Shown piece after piece: positions 53,088 through 64,000 of a stretch of 64,000 nt of DNA. The notes under the pieces are model-generated. The model had not been told where the DNA came from. It was given only the letters and a program-made list of their open reading frames with translations, and searched no databases. Position 1 is the first letter of the stretch. Each line of letters opens with the position of its first letter. Made by a program: the position numbers and the translations under genes. The stretch is from Otis tarda (taxonomy: Eukaryota > Chordata > Aves > Otidiformes > Otididae): NCBI GenBank assembly GCA_026413225.1, contig CM048554.1, forward strand, positions 70,610,463-70,674,462. Direction: 5' to 3'.

Positions 53088-53179
53088 GTGTCGTAGTTCA
53101 GCCCCGTAGTTCAGGATAGAGTGGGGGGAGTGAGAGAGAGACTGCGTAGGCTGGTCCCCATCGGGGCTGAACTATGACA
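53088..53179. mobile_element. 92-bp miniature LTR-like element with 5-bp TSD
   Basis: It starts TGTCGTAGTTCAGCCCC and ends GGGGCTGAACTATGACA, terminal inverted repeats matching at 16 of 17 positions. It is flanked by a perfect 5-bp duplication AAATG (53083-53087 and 53180-53184). Its right 60 bp (GGGGGGAGTGAGAGAGAGAC, then TGCGTAG-CTGGTCC, then GGGCTGAACTA-GACA) are nearly the same as the 3' end of the solo LTR at 54177-55324. It is therefore a drastically shortened relative of that LTR. It either lost its middle after integration or was mobilised as a tiny non-autonomous copy. Confidence 0.8.
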
Positions 53180-53212
53180 AAATGCTAAAAAAAAAGTCAC
53201 TTGGACATCAAG

Positions 53213-53642
53213 TCATAGAACTGTAGAATCATAGAATAGTTTGGGTTGGAAGGGACCTTTAAAGGTCATCTAGTCCAACCCCCCTGCAAGGAGCAGAGAC
53301 ATCTCCAATCAGATTGGGTTGCTCAGAGTCCCTCCAACCTGGCCTTGAATGTTTCCAGGGATGGGACATCCACCACCTCTCTGGGCAACCTGTTCCAGTG
53401 TAAAAAATTTCTTCCTTATGTCTAATCTAAATAACCCTCTTTTAGTTTAAAACCATTACCCCTCGTCCTATTGCTACAGGCCCTGCTAAAGAGTTTCTCC
53501 TCATCTTTCCTGTAGGTCCCTTTAGGTACTGGAAGACCACTATAAGGTATCCCCAGAGCCTCCTCTTCTCCAGGCTGAACAGCCCCAACTCTCAGCCTGT
53601 CCTTATAGGAGACGTGCTCCAGCCCTCTGATCATCTTGATCA
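53213..53642 (-). mobile_element. CR1 LINE, 5'-truncated
   Basis: Minus-strand CR1 3' end: tail units (AGAATCATAGAATAG on the plus strand), the conserved terminal segment, and the C-terminal ORF2 region (MIRGLEHVSYKDRLR, LFSRACSNRTRGNGFKLKEG) with frameshifts. It is truncated about 430 bp from its tail. ACATCAAG occurs directly at both edges (53205-53212 and 53643-53650) and may be a target-site duplication. Confidence 0.9.
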
Positions 53643-54176
53643 ACATCAAGAGTTTTGGTTTGTTATGGCCATTCTTCTCTTATTTCAGGAATGACTGAGA
53701 ATTTGAAAAGAGTGAGTTTTGAAGAGTTTCCACCTGAAACAGTAATGATTCTTGAAATATATTTCAAGGTCTTTTATATTATGGTCTATAAGATATACTT
53801 GCTGTAATATTTTCAGAATTTGACAAACTTATCAACAATTTCAATTTGGATCTAGTTTTCCAGTGAAAGACAAGATAAGTTGCAGGAATGTATTCTTCAG
53901 TATCTATCAGATTGCAACACCTGCAAAATCAATCATCTTTCACCAAAGGCAAGTACATTTCAGAATGTCAGTCCTTATTTTTCCTCTTGTACCAACATTT
54001 CTGCATTACACGTGACATACAAAATGTACATAGTGTAGTGATTTGGCTAGGACCCCAGAGTTTTTAAAGTCTATAAGTATAACTAATTAATTGTCATTAA
54101 TTGCCTTTCAGGTTCTTGACTATCATTCATACTACTCTGTTAAAATGTTCTGACTCTTCTGGGAGCAATATGTTGT
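53643..54176. other. Spacer, nothing recognised
   Basis: AT-rich anonymous sequence between the CR1 and the solo LTR, with no gene or repeat seen. Confidence 0.5.
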
Positions 54177-54349
54177 TGTCGTGGTTTTGTTAGTGAGGGG
54201 GGGCCTAAGGTGGTAGCTTCTGTAGGAAACTGCTAGAAGTCGCTCCCCTTTGTTTAGTGGACTCGGCCGGGCCTAGGGCGGACCTGCTGCTGGCCAAAGT
54301 CGAGCGGATTGGTAGCAGAATGTCCCGTGATAACGCCTCTGCGATAACG

Positions 54350-54356
54350 TATTTAA
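54350..54356 (+). promoter_or_regulatory. TATA-like box in the solo LTR
   Basis: TATTTAA follows GATAACG about 170 bp into the LTR, a position plausible for an LTR promoter. Activity cannot be judged from sequence. Confidence 0.4.
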
Positions 54357-55135
54357 GAAGGGGAAAACAGAGAAAAAAAAGAGAAGAGAAGATGTGAAGA
54401 AGCTGAGCAGGGGCGGAGGCGCAGAGGGGGAGGCGCAGGCCTCATGGGCCTTGCAGGCCTCACCCTCTGGCCTCTCGCCAGGCAGCCGACTGGGCCCGAC
54501 TTGGTCCGGCCCGGCTGCAAGAAGTGGAAAGGAGATGAGAAGTGAATAAGATGTGATGTAAAAAAGATCCTGAGAGACATCTACCAGCCTGTTGAGAGGA
54601 ACGGCTGCAGACGCCAAGGTCAGTTCAGAAAGGAGGGGGAGGAGTAATGCGGCTCCTGGCCAAGATTCCCCTGCAGCCTGTGGTGACGACCATGGTGGAG
54701 CAGGTTGTCCCCCTGCAGCCCATGGAGGTCCACAGAGGAGCAGAGATCCACTTGGAGCCCGTGAAGGACCCCGTACCGGGGGAGGTGGATGCCTGAAGGC
54801 GGCTGTGGCCCGTGGAGGGCCCGCTGGGACAGCCGTTCTGGAGAGACTGTACTCCGTGGAAGAGATGACCCACGCCGGAGCAGTTTCGTGAAGGACTGCG
54901 GCCCGTGGGAGGGACCCCACAATGGAGCAGAGGAGCAATGTGAGGAGTTCTTCCCCCGACCATGAAGCAGCGACATGAAACAACGTATGATGAACTGACT
55001 GCAACCCCCATTCCCTCTTCCCCCCTGTGCCGCTCGGGGGGGGGGAAGGTAGTAGAGATAAAGTTAAGCTTGGGAAGAGGGAGGGGTGGATGGAGGTTAT
55101 CTTGTTCTCTGTCTCATTATCCTGCTGTTTGTAGT

Positions 55136-55141
55136 AATAAA
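55136..55141 (+). terminator. Poly(A) signal in the solo LTR
   Basis: AATAAA lies about 190 bp before the LTR 3' end in plus orientation, consistent with the R/U5 boundary region of an LTR. The distance to the TATA-like motif is long (about 780 bp), so one of the two may not be the functional signal. Confidence 0.5.
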
Positions 55142-55324
55142 TGAATAGTTTTCCCCAAGTCGAGTCTGTTTTGCCCGTGACGGTAACTTTAAGGATTTCT
55201 CCCTGTCCTTATCTCAAACCTCGAGCCGTTTTTCCTTATATTTTCTCTCCCTGTTCTCTTGGAGGGTGGGGGGAGTGAGAGAGAGACTGCGTAGTCTGGT
55301 CCTGATCAGGGCTGAACTACGACA

Positions 55325-57166
55325 GTTGTTTCCTTTTGTCAAACCTACAACACAGACATTTTTCATTAAAGGAGTCAATCAGCTCTATATGAAATGAGTG
55401 ATTACTTATAATCGCTTTGGTCAGCTCCTTCTGGGCAATATGACAGAGCAATTGTCTTAACAACAATTTCAATTTCAGAGAATGTGTGTAAAGCCTTAAT
55501 GTTTTCTTCTGGAGATTGTATTCACCTGCAGTAAAACCATGTACTTAGATCACTTGACAAGTTAATATTAAGAGAAACAAATTAGCAAAAAGTCAGGAAT
55601 ATTACCACTTCCATGAGTCTAAGTTGCAATGTTGACTGCAATAGCCATAGTAAATAGTATAACTAATTAATTTAGACATTTTCCATCTTTACATGATATT
55701 TCCAGGCACACTTTGATAATTAGAAATGTAATAATTGTTCAAAATTCTACATTTAAATGTTTATGTTAATATATTTCAGGAATGCCTTAGGAATGCTCCT
55801 GGTACTCATCATTCCAACTCTTGTTTCCAACACGAATTATTTGTAGGCTACAGTTTGTTTGTTTGCTGTTTTTTTCTACTGCTTGATTGATTTAATCTTA
55901 AACCCACAAGGGATCTTCCAGAAGATCACATGTACTCCTCTAGCTCCTCAAGTTCACCCCTAATAAAAAGACATGTACAAAACCACATTTATTTGATACT
56001 AATATTTGATTTTCAGCCAAAATCCCTGATAAGGCTTATCATGTATGGCTGTCCTTAATAAAGTGTAGAATACAGTGGATGTGTTGTAGCAAAATCTTGA
56101 GTTGTTTGGCTCAGTATAAACCTATAAGGATTAAAAAAAAAAAAAAGCATAATAAGTACAATACTTAGCTGGTTAAAATAATCTAATCTCTCTAGGCTAT
56201 AAGCTTTATGACTCCATTGATGATAATGACGCAGATATGAATTTTAATTACAAACCACACTTTCACAGAAGTTGTCCTGCAGAAGGTTTTTTGTGTCTAT
56301 GACAAATCTTCTGATGCTGGCTGCATCTGAATTGCATACAGACAAATCAAGACACCAGGCAGAAGAGTATAATTTACAATCCAAGACAGTCATACAAATT
56401 GAAATAAAGGACAATGGCAAAGTTTGGGATTTTCCTATTTGCCTGATTATTTTATTTTCTGCAGGGAAGGTGAGAAAATACAAGAATTGAAAATAGGAGA
56501 CAGACTACTAAAGATGCTCTGAAACGAAGGAAAATATTTTCCAGCTATCAAGGAACTGAAACTAAAAATTCATTGGTTCTCATTTTTTGTATGGCCCAAG
56601 ATATTTATAACTAACTTGGACAAAAGGCCTTGAAAGAGAGAAATTCTGAAATCGTAAAACCATAGATGTGAGGACCTAATGAAAGCTATTTCCAGCTCTA
56701 AATCTTCTGATTTTATATTTCAACAATTGAGATCTATTCCTTCATTGCAGTGCGGAGAGCTGAAATACAGTCACAGGAAAAATCAGAGATGTCTGCTTCT
56801 TGTGTCCTCTTTGAAGGCTGTGGAGATTAATGTCCATGAAGTGAACAGTATAAAGAGATATTGCCAAAGTCATGAGTGATTTTAAAACATCAAATCAAAG
56901 AAGATGAAACAATCTGAAAAAGAAATGTATCACATAAAGATGAAAACTTCTTATTGAAAGCCATGCGCTGCGTGATGGATGTGTATTCAAAGCACACTTC
57001 GCCATGGCAATTTCTAGTAAACTATTATCTCTTTAGAAAAGATGCTGTGATATTTTAGAATTTGCAGTAGCCAGAAAGACAGAATTACACTTAATAGTGG
57101 TGCATCCTACACGAGTGTGAGAGATTTTCATGGAAGGAAAATGCACGTAGGTCTGTATGAAATATT
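55325..57166. other. Gene-free stretch
   Basis: AT-rich anonymous sequence. Two overlapping ORFs of 72-79 codons on opposite strands near 56250-56490 show no domain. Confidence 0.55.
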
Positions 57167-58046
57167 CATAGAATCATAGAATGGTTTGGGTTCGAAGGGA
57201 CCTTAAAGATCATCTAGTTCCAACTCCCCTGCCCTGAGCAAGGACACCTTCCACTAGACCAGGTTGCTCAAAGCCCCATCCAACCTGGCCTTGAACACTT
57301 CCAGGGATGGGGCATCCACAACTTCTCTGGGTAGCTTGTTCCAGTGCCTCAGCACTCTCACTGTAAAGAATTTCTTCCTTATGTTTGATCTAGAATTACC
57401 CTCTTCCAGTTTAAAGCCATTACTCCTTGTCCAGTTGCTACAGGCCCTGCTAAAGAGTTTCTCCCCTTCTTTCCTGTAGGCCCCCTTTAGGTACTAGAAG
57501 GCTGCTATAAGGTCTTCCTGGAGCCTTCTCTTCTCCAGGCTGAACAGCCCCAACTCTCTCAGCCTCTCTTCATAGGAGAGGTGCTCCAGCCCTCTGATCA
57601 TCTTTATGGCCCTCCTCTGGACCTTCTCCAACAGCTCCATGACTTTCTTATGTTGGAGGCCCCAGAGCTGGACGCAGTACTCCAGGTGGGGTCTCACAAG
57701 AGCAGAGTAGAGGGGCAGAATCACCTCCCTCAACCTGCTGGCCACTCTTCTTCTGATGCAGCCCAGATCGGTTGGCTTTCTGGGCTGCAAGTGCACATTG
57801 CCAGCTCATGTTGAGCTTCTCGTCCACCAGCACTCCCAAGTCCTTCTCCTCAGGGCTGCTCTTGATTCCTTCTCCACCCAGCCTGTATTTGTGCTTGTGA
57901 TTGCCCTGACCCATGTGCAGGACCTTGCACTAGACCTGGCTGAACTTCATGATATTTGTACAGGCCCACCTCTCCAGCCTGTCAAGGTCCCTTTGGATGG
58001 CATCCCTTCACACCAGTGTGTCAATTGCACCACACAGCTTGGTGTC
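57167..58046 (-). mobile_element. CR1 LINE, 5'-truncated
   Basis: Minus-strand CR1 starting with its tail at 57167 (CATAGAATCATAGAATGG on the plus strand). It covers the 3' end and the ORF2 C-terminal part ([55 protein letters not shown]). It is truncated in the palm region, where the plus strand reads CACACAGCTTGGTGTC before unrelated AT-rich sequence. Open stretches of up to 100 codons remain, so it is moderately young, but it lacks most of the RT and all of the endonuclease. Confidence 0.92.
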
Positions 58047-61000
58047 GCGATATTAATGTTAATTAATGTATTAATGATACAAAACAGACAGTGATACAAT
58101 AGGGATTCTCCTTCTGCAAATGTAGTCTGATTTTGTCCTGGGAACAACCAGATTAATATATTTGTTTCATCGTGATCATCACATCGACTTAGATGTTCAG
58201 TTTTGCCTTTTCAGTTTGGGGATTTTTTTTGTTTGTTTTTCTTCTGACTTTGTTCCCTGTTTGGTTTCGTAGTGAGCAGTGTTCCCTGCTTAGTATTAAG
58301 AATTTTTTATTAAGAACTTTGCTGGATTAACATAGTTCTCAAAATCAGATTGAGTATCCAAACAGCTTGGACTTTGAATCATGGCTTAGGGTGGAACAGC
58401 AGATAAAAGTAGGAAACAGGAATTATCTCAGCTGCAAGGACTTACTTTGAAAGATAATTCCTAAAAGTATTTCCTTAATGTAAGATTTAGTGGTTGGAAA
58501 TAATCAGTAAGAAGTGTTGCTCCATTCTGAATTTTATCCAAAGTCATGGTGTGTGCATATGCAGTCCTATGCCAGTAATGGTTTGAGTAGACCTTTCCCT
58601 TTATCACTGGGTTGCCTTTTTTTCCCCAGCTTTTGGAAACTATCCTCTTTTTGTCAAGCAGGATTATATTCTACATGTACCACCTTGGCAACGTACAGAA
58701 AGAAGATAGAGCTATGAAAGTGGTTGGATTAAATGACAGATTCAACTTTTTTTTTGACATAAAATTTCTGTGGCACCAATTTTATCTACTGTATCTGGGA
58801 CAGATAGCCTGCCTTAAAATTCACAACTCAGAATAATTAGTATCTAGCAAGCAGGTGCAAACATTTATCTGGAGATGAAAGGACAAAAAAGCCATGTAAG
58901 GATTGTGATAACTAAGCAGGGAAGGATACTCAAGTCTGTAGGGACCCTATCAGTCTCAATGCCTTCTCCCAAAGCTGAAGGTCCACCAGTCTTCCAGTTA
59001 TCCCCCAATCTAATTTCCTCAGTAGATTAGCCCTTCCCATGCTCCAGATTGCTACCCAATAATTGCTTCCAAGGCTGTGCTTTTGCACAGGTGAATGTGC
59101 TAATATGATTTGCCAAGTGATCAACAGGTCCATATCTTATTCTCCTATCTTGTACCAATAGTTTAAAATGAAAACTTTTTCACTTTCTGATAGCAATTTT
59201 AAGTAAAACTCCATTTTTGTGGAGACAAGGATTTTCCTAGCAGTGATTCTCTGTGTGGTTCTAGGAGCTGGTTGCCTTATTCACAATTTTTCATCCAGTT
59301 GTAAACATAAATAGAGGCATATGAATTCCTTTCAGATGGTTTTCAAAATAACTCAGCTATTGAAGGATTAACCTTCAATTTCTGTTCCTTAGTGTTCTTC
59401 TCTCCAAAACATAATTTGCCAAAAGTTAAGACTGTTGAATTTTATTTCTACCTTGAATCAGGGTATGAGAAAACAGCTGGCTTACAGATGTGCTTCACTT
59501 TGGAGTGTAATTACAAAAATTTTCAAGATCACTCTATATTTGCATTTGCTGAATTATTAAATAATGCTGCAGGCTAATGCAGTTGTTCATAGTCTGTCCA
59601 TTTAAAAATGTGATGGCAATTTTATAAACATTTTTAATAGAAATTCATATTGAGGCCCAAGTAGCCAGCTATTAATCTGAACAATTTCTGTCATACTGAG
59701 ACAAGAATATTGATGGCTATGTATTTGTCAGAATGTAGAACAAAATAATATGAAACCATTTTAATAAAAGGCAGTTTCCCCTTTAGCAGGATTTTAGTTG
59801 ATGTTTACTTCCATTATTCATATGAATAATTTAATAATCTGTGGAAGTCCAATTAAAAAGACAGATTGGACTGAACACATAGTTGGAAGAACAGGGCATA
59901 TCACTTTCTCCCCCTGTCAAAATTCTGTTGAATTAGCACTGAAATTTGCAGCACCTACCTTTCCACTGAAATTACTGCAGCCAGCTAAAACACAACATAT
60001 TTCCATACCTGTAAAATGTTCAAGGTAATCAGGAAGAAGCAAGTTGTGCCTTAGCTCAGATTTTCATATTCTCCTGCATATCTTGCTGAATGCACTCACA
60101 AAGCAAATCTTTGCCAGTATCAAAGAAGGAGATCACAGACCTGGCAATACAGTCAGATTTGTTCTGAGGCAATGAAGCTATTGAATAATTAAGGTGAGTT
60201 GAATCCATTACTATCTTTTCTGAAATCAAATCTGTTATTTTAATGTTCAGGCTGTTCAATAGAGCCAGGCTGTGGGATGTGTGTGTATATGGAAGAAAAG
60301 GCAAGAGGAAGAATCGTTAACTATGGAAACATTAAGGCCCATATGTTCCCAGCAGCTGCACAAGCCGGAAAATTGTCAGAAGCTGGGCAGTATCTGTATA
60401 ACAATGTCACCTGCCTGAGCGCGCAGGGTGCATGGTTTTAATGTCGTAGGCAAATTGCTGCATATGCTGCTGTCTCAATGATAGTTGTGAAAACATAGCC
60501 TACTCCATAAGTACCCTTATCTTCTTGATGATTTTAGTGAAATGAATAGCATCTTTCTGCCCAGAAACTCCTATCGAGTTTCAGTGGGACAACTTTCAGG
60601 ATAGGAGACTGCTCTGCTGAGAAAGGTTAGCAGACTTTGGGATGGAGAATGAATCAGGAGCAAAAAGGTGAGAAAAACTGAGGGATAAGATAATCTCACT
60701 TTACAAAGAATAGTTTCTATGTCTGTTCGATAACTTGTCATCATCAGGATTTAGAATTTCTATTTAGGCACCAGGAATTTTAGTAAGGGGGAGCTGCACT
60801 GAAGCAGTTTGCTACCTGAGCACTAGTATTTCATTTTGGAGACACCTGTCTCCTTGTCTCATCCTTCTAGCCACCACTAACTCTCCCCACTGACCCTACC
60901 TCTTCTGGGGTGGCAGCTGAAGGGCCTGAGTTTATTCTTACAGAATATCTCTTGTGGCCCACCCATGACACAGCTCAGGGACCTCAATGGGAGCAGTATG

Positions 61001-64000
61001 GTGCCCAGTTTTCAAGTACCAGTCACTCGTTGGTTCATAGTAACAGTCAAATTTACATAAGTACAACATGGAACAGAATTGATTCTTAATTTGTTGCTAG
61101 AATATTATCAAATTGTTTCCACTGACACATCCTAAAGCTCTTGCCCAGGTTTGTCCTTGAGAGGATTCAACTAAGTTCTGTGTTTCCACCATGAAACTCC
61201 CACCATATTGATGTGCACTGAGCCAGAGCTCTTCCTAGAGCTGGGTAAAGAGTCCTTCAAGGTGAGTTGAATTGTGCAGCTTTGAAATATGTTTTTGTAT
61301 TAGGAACCTGACAAGTATCACATTTCTACCTTGTGCATTCACTCTTTAAAATATAACTACAGTCAGCCTCTAATATGCCAAACACCTATGCCTCTTTTTC
61401 CTGTCATCTATGAAGCAGTATTTTCTTGATATAGAAAACTATCTCTCTATTTTTTTTCTTTTTTTTTTTGCTTCCCTGGAAAACAATAAATATGGGTTCT
61501 AATTTGAGTGATAAGATCACTTCAAAATGATGAATTGTCACTTTATCTGGGAAAATTCAAAATTGCTAAGAATAACAGACTCCAGGAGAGATGTTACTTG
61601 GAGGAAAAACTTCTATGACAGCAGGTTTTTCTTTGCTAGAAAGCACATTAAATAAGACATTGCTAAGGCTAAATTGATCCTCCTATAAGAAATCATAAGC
61701 TCTTGTATTTTATTTAAAACATAACTATAAGGAGTTGATGGTCTTTAATTTTCATTTGTGTGCTAAAGGCTCTGATCCCACACTGTAATTCACTTCCACA
61801 TGAAGTGCCTCAAAGTTAAGGGGGACGAGGGTATCAGTGAAAAGCAAATAGACTGAACTAATACTTTAGACTTAAATGACAGGTACTGCTTCATACACAG
61901 GATGTAGGAGCTTAAACAGGAATTAAGTAGGTGTTAAGGATGAAATTTAGGTGCATGAATTGCAGGTGGTGGAACTAGACTTACAGGTGGCTAGTGCTGT
62001 TTGGTACACTTAGGATATCCAAGACATATTCACGGGGCTGAGGGAAAATCATCGAAATATAGGAGACGCTCAGCTCTCTGGCAAGACTTCCTTTTAAGTT
62101 CACCTTAAGTTAAGTCATCTTAAATTCACCTGCAATTTAAGCTCACCTGAAAGAAATACAGATGGCTTGATTCAATGGACCAAAACAGGCATCTAGGGCC
62201 ATTTGAGATGCTCTAGGACATTTCAGATATGCACATGTGTTTGGCAGATGTGACACAGGACAAATAGAATGCCTACACTGTTCTGGAGCAGCTGGGCACC
62301 TCACACTGTGGCCAAAAACATCTCAAATGACACTAAATGCCATTTTTAGACAATTGACTTTGTGACTTACTGCCCCCAAAAAACTTTCAAAACCATTAGC
62401 CACAATAATCTATCGTAATATAGCAAAAGGCCACACTTAACCAAGGAATTTTAATGTTAATTGCTCCAGAATAAAAACTGGATTTTGTTAACAGATGGAT
62501 TATTTCCCATTGTTATCTTAATGTTGTTCCAAAGCATGTTCAGTACATCTGCAAGGCACTTTACAGTCCTCATTGCCAATGACAACTCACAAATACCAAG
62601 CAAGATGGTTTTTTATCGCCCAGTTCTGCAGCAGCATGTTTCACATAGCCAACGGAGCAACACTTGCCCATGCTCCATCACTAAGAGCCCAGGTAGGACT
62701 GGAAACAGTTTTATGAGATTCCTTTGAGCTCACTAAACAGAATGTTTTCATTAGTTGTACTTTCAGTCTCAGCACCGATAATGTGGAAATTAATGACACA
62801 GACGTAGACAGAGCTGAAGCAAAGGCTAGTGCTTGCTGCAAGATCTTCTGAGCACTTGCACACTTCTGTCGCAGACCGGGGAAAGGGTTAAGCAGTTACA
62901 TACCAAAAGAGGTCTAGCAGAAAAGCTATTTAACATGAAATCGATGAATCCATGTCTTAACATGAACCACACCCTAGGTAATTCAGTTTGTTTTTTCTTT
63001 TGGCTCCCGGTTATGTGATTCATACTTACGGAGATTTTGAAAGTTTATTTCAGCCAGATTCTCCCATCAGTTCAAATATTATAAATGAAGGATGACTTCT
63101 AATGAACTAATTTACTAGTGTAAAATAAGCAAAGCCAAAGAAAGAAATAAAATAATTTTAGATTGCATACATGGCTTTTATCCATTTACCAGTGTGACAC
63201 TAATCCCTTCTGAATCTGTTCTATTTATTTTTCTAGTTAGCAGCATCTCAATTAAAGAATGTAATTTTGCCTTCTTTGCTGTTCTTAGACCCCTAGAATC
63301 ATCTAAAAGAACTGACTTCAGTATTTTATAAACTAGTTCATTTATGCGCCACTCCCAATTAGCAGTTTTCATTAATGTAAATACTTTAAACAAATTAAGA
63401 AGTCTGCCTTTATCAGGTTTGAGATTTACAGTTCTAAACGCCTTCAGATTTAGCTAGCAGGATACCAAATAGTAGTAATATAAGAAAGATGCAAATCAGT
63501 GAGTTTACAGAGGTAAATTAAAGAAACTTGAAGGCTGATAAAGTCATGGCAAAATATTAAACTGAAAAAGCTCAATATTGGCTGTGTGACGCTTTTGAAG
63601 GGAGGTGCTAAGTGTATGCAAACATTTAAAGGGTAAAATATCTATGGAGAAAGCTGTTTCACAGCAATGCCAAGCTGAAAATCACAGGACAAAGCCTGTG
63701 AGAGTATGGGGACAAAGCATTCCTCACAGAAGGGATCAAGCCATGGTAAAATGAAAAAATCAAATAGATTATAATCTGACTTTCTTTAGGAAATGTAGCA
63801 AAACCTTAAACAGAAGAGAGACTCTGCTCCATCTAAGAACCACTCTGCTTTGTACTGAGAAACATTAATGCCAAACCCCACCCCATGCAAGGTGAATTGC
63901 AGAAATCTGAAGAAAAAAAAAAAATCAGTAAACCATTAAAATCTCAAAAGTTCAAAATCACACAGCCCAAGCAAAGGTGTACACTGAAAAAGAAAAACGC
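58047..64000. other. Gene-free stretch
   Basis: No recognisable exon, RNA gene or mobile element on either strand. The first 35 bases after the CR1 truncation point are AT-rich with TTAATG repeats. A perfect 18-bp AT-rich palindrome lies at 59813-59830. ORFs of 60-90 codons lack recognisable motifs. Confidence 0.5.

Larger units (their letters stand above)
54177..55324 (+). mobile_element. Solo LTR of an avian endogenous retrovirus
   Basis: An 1,148-bp element begins TGTCGTGGTTTTG and ends GGGCTGAACTACGACA, LTR-type TG...CA ends with a short terminal inverted repeat. It is flanked by a perfect 5-bp duplication GTTGT (54172-54176 and 55325-55329). Inside are a TATA-like TATTTAA at 54350-54356 and an AATAAA at 55136-55141, giving plus-strand orientation. 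The middle (about 54660-54930) has degenerate repeats built on CTGCAGCC-TGGAGG and CCGGAGCAG. No gag, pol or env is present, so the provirus collapsed by LTR-LTR recombination. A 5-bp duplication fits ERVL-type or some other avian families. The 243-codon minus-strand ORF inside is a GC-driven opening. Confidence 0.85.

Noticed and set aside
54273-55004. 243-codon minus-strand ORF and several overlapping frames in the solo LTR
   Set aside because: GC-rich repeat array opens several frames on both strands at once; no retroviral or host domain is visible and the element has exact LTR ends and a target duplication.
59813-59830. 18-bp AT-rich palindrome
   Set aside because: AT-rich palindromes of this length are near chance expectation in the window; no associated element.

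Overview
The window is vertebrate nuclear DNA, almost certainly from a bird. It is AT-rich and carries several copies of the avian CR1 LINE with its diagnostic 3' octamer tail (ATTCTATG units). It also holds an avian-type endogenous-retrovirus solo LTR and one intact protein-coding gene, GJA1 (connexin 43). The protein is 381 residues, a length I recall for chicken Cx43. The species cannot be fixed from sequence alone.

Layout. 1-7.8 kb is gene-free sequence with a 56-bp tandem duplication, a decayed 5S-rRNA-derived element at 4.1 kb and a short palindromic ancient repeat at 5.8 kb. 7.8-12.4 kb is a three-layer nest of CR1 LINEs inserted into one another in alternating orientation. 12.4-31.7 kb is gene-free, with a 27-nt perfect palindrome at 16.1 kb and an ancient SINE/L2-like tail at 26.0 kb. 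31.7-40.9 kb is GJA1 on the minus strand: non-coding exon 1 (about 40665-40902), a 5.9-kb intron, and exon 2 with 16 nt of leader, the whole coding region (33613-34758) and a 3' UTR of about 1.9 kb. That UTR has two 8-mer miR-1/206 sites and fossils of two older repeats. 40.9-52.6 kb is upstream flank with a purine-rich proximal promoter, a GT microsatellite, a MIR-like fossil and a GC-rich block followed by A21. 52.6-55.3 kb is a cluster: a CpG-dense 250-bp block, a 92-bp miniature LTR-like element, a CR1 and a 1,148-bp solo LTR. The two LTR-type elements each have perfect 5-bp target duplications. Another CR1 lies at 57.2-58.0 kb; the rest to 64 kb is unremarkable gene-free sequence.

Connexin 43 oligomerises into gap-junction hemichannels. 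Its expression here should be governed by the exon 1 promoter, a short upstream ORF in the leader and microRNA sites in the 3' UTR. I found no bacterial-type operon, CRISPR array or new multigene system. The least ordinary items are the CR1 nest that breaks repeatedly at one reverse-transcriptase motif, the 92-bp LTR-like element, and the unexplained CpG island at 52.6 kb. Apart from the CR1 and LTR elements, the remaining short ORFs look like chance openings.
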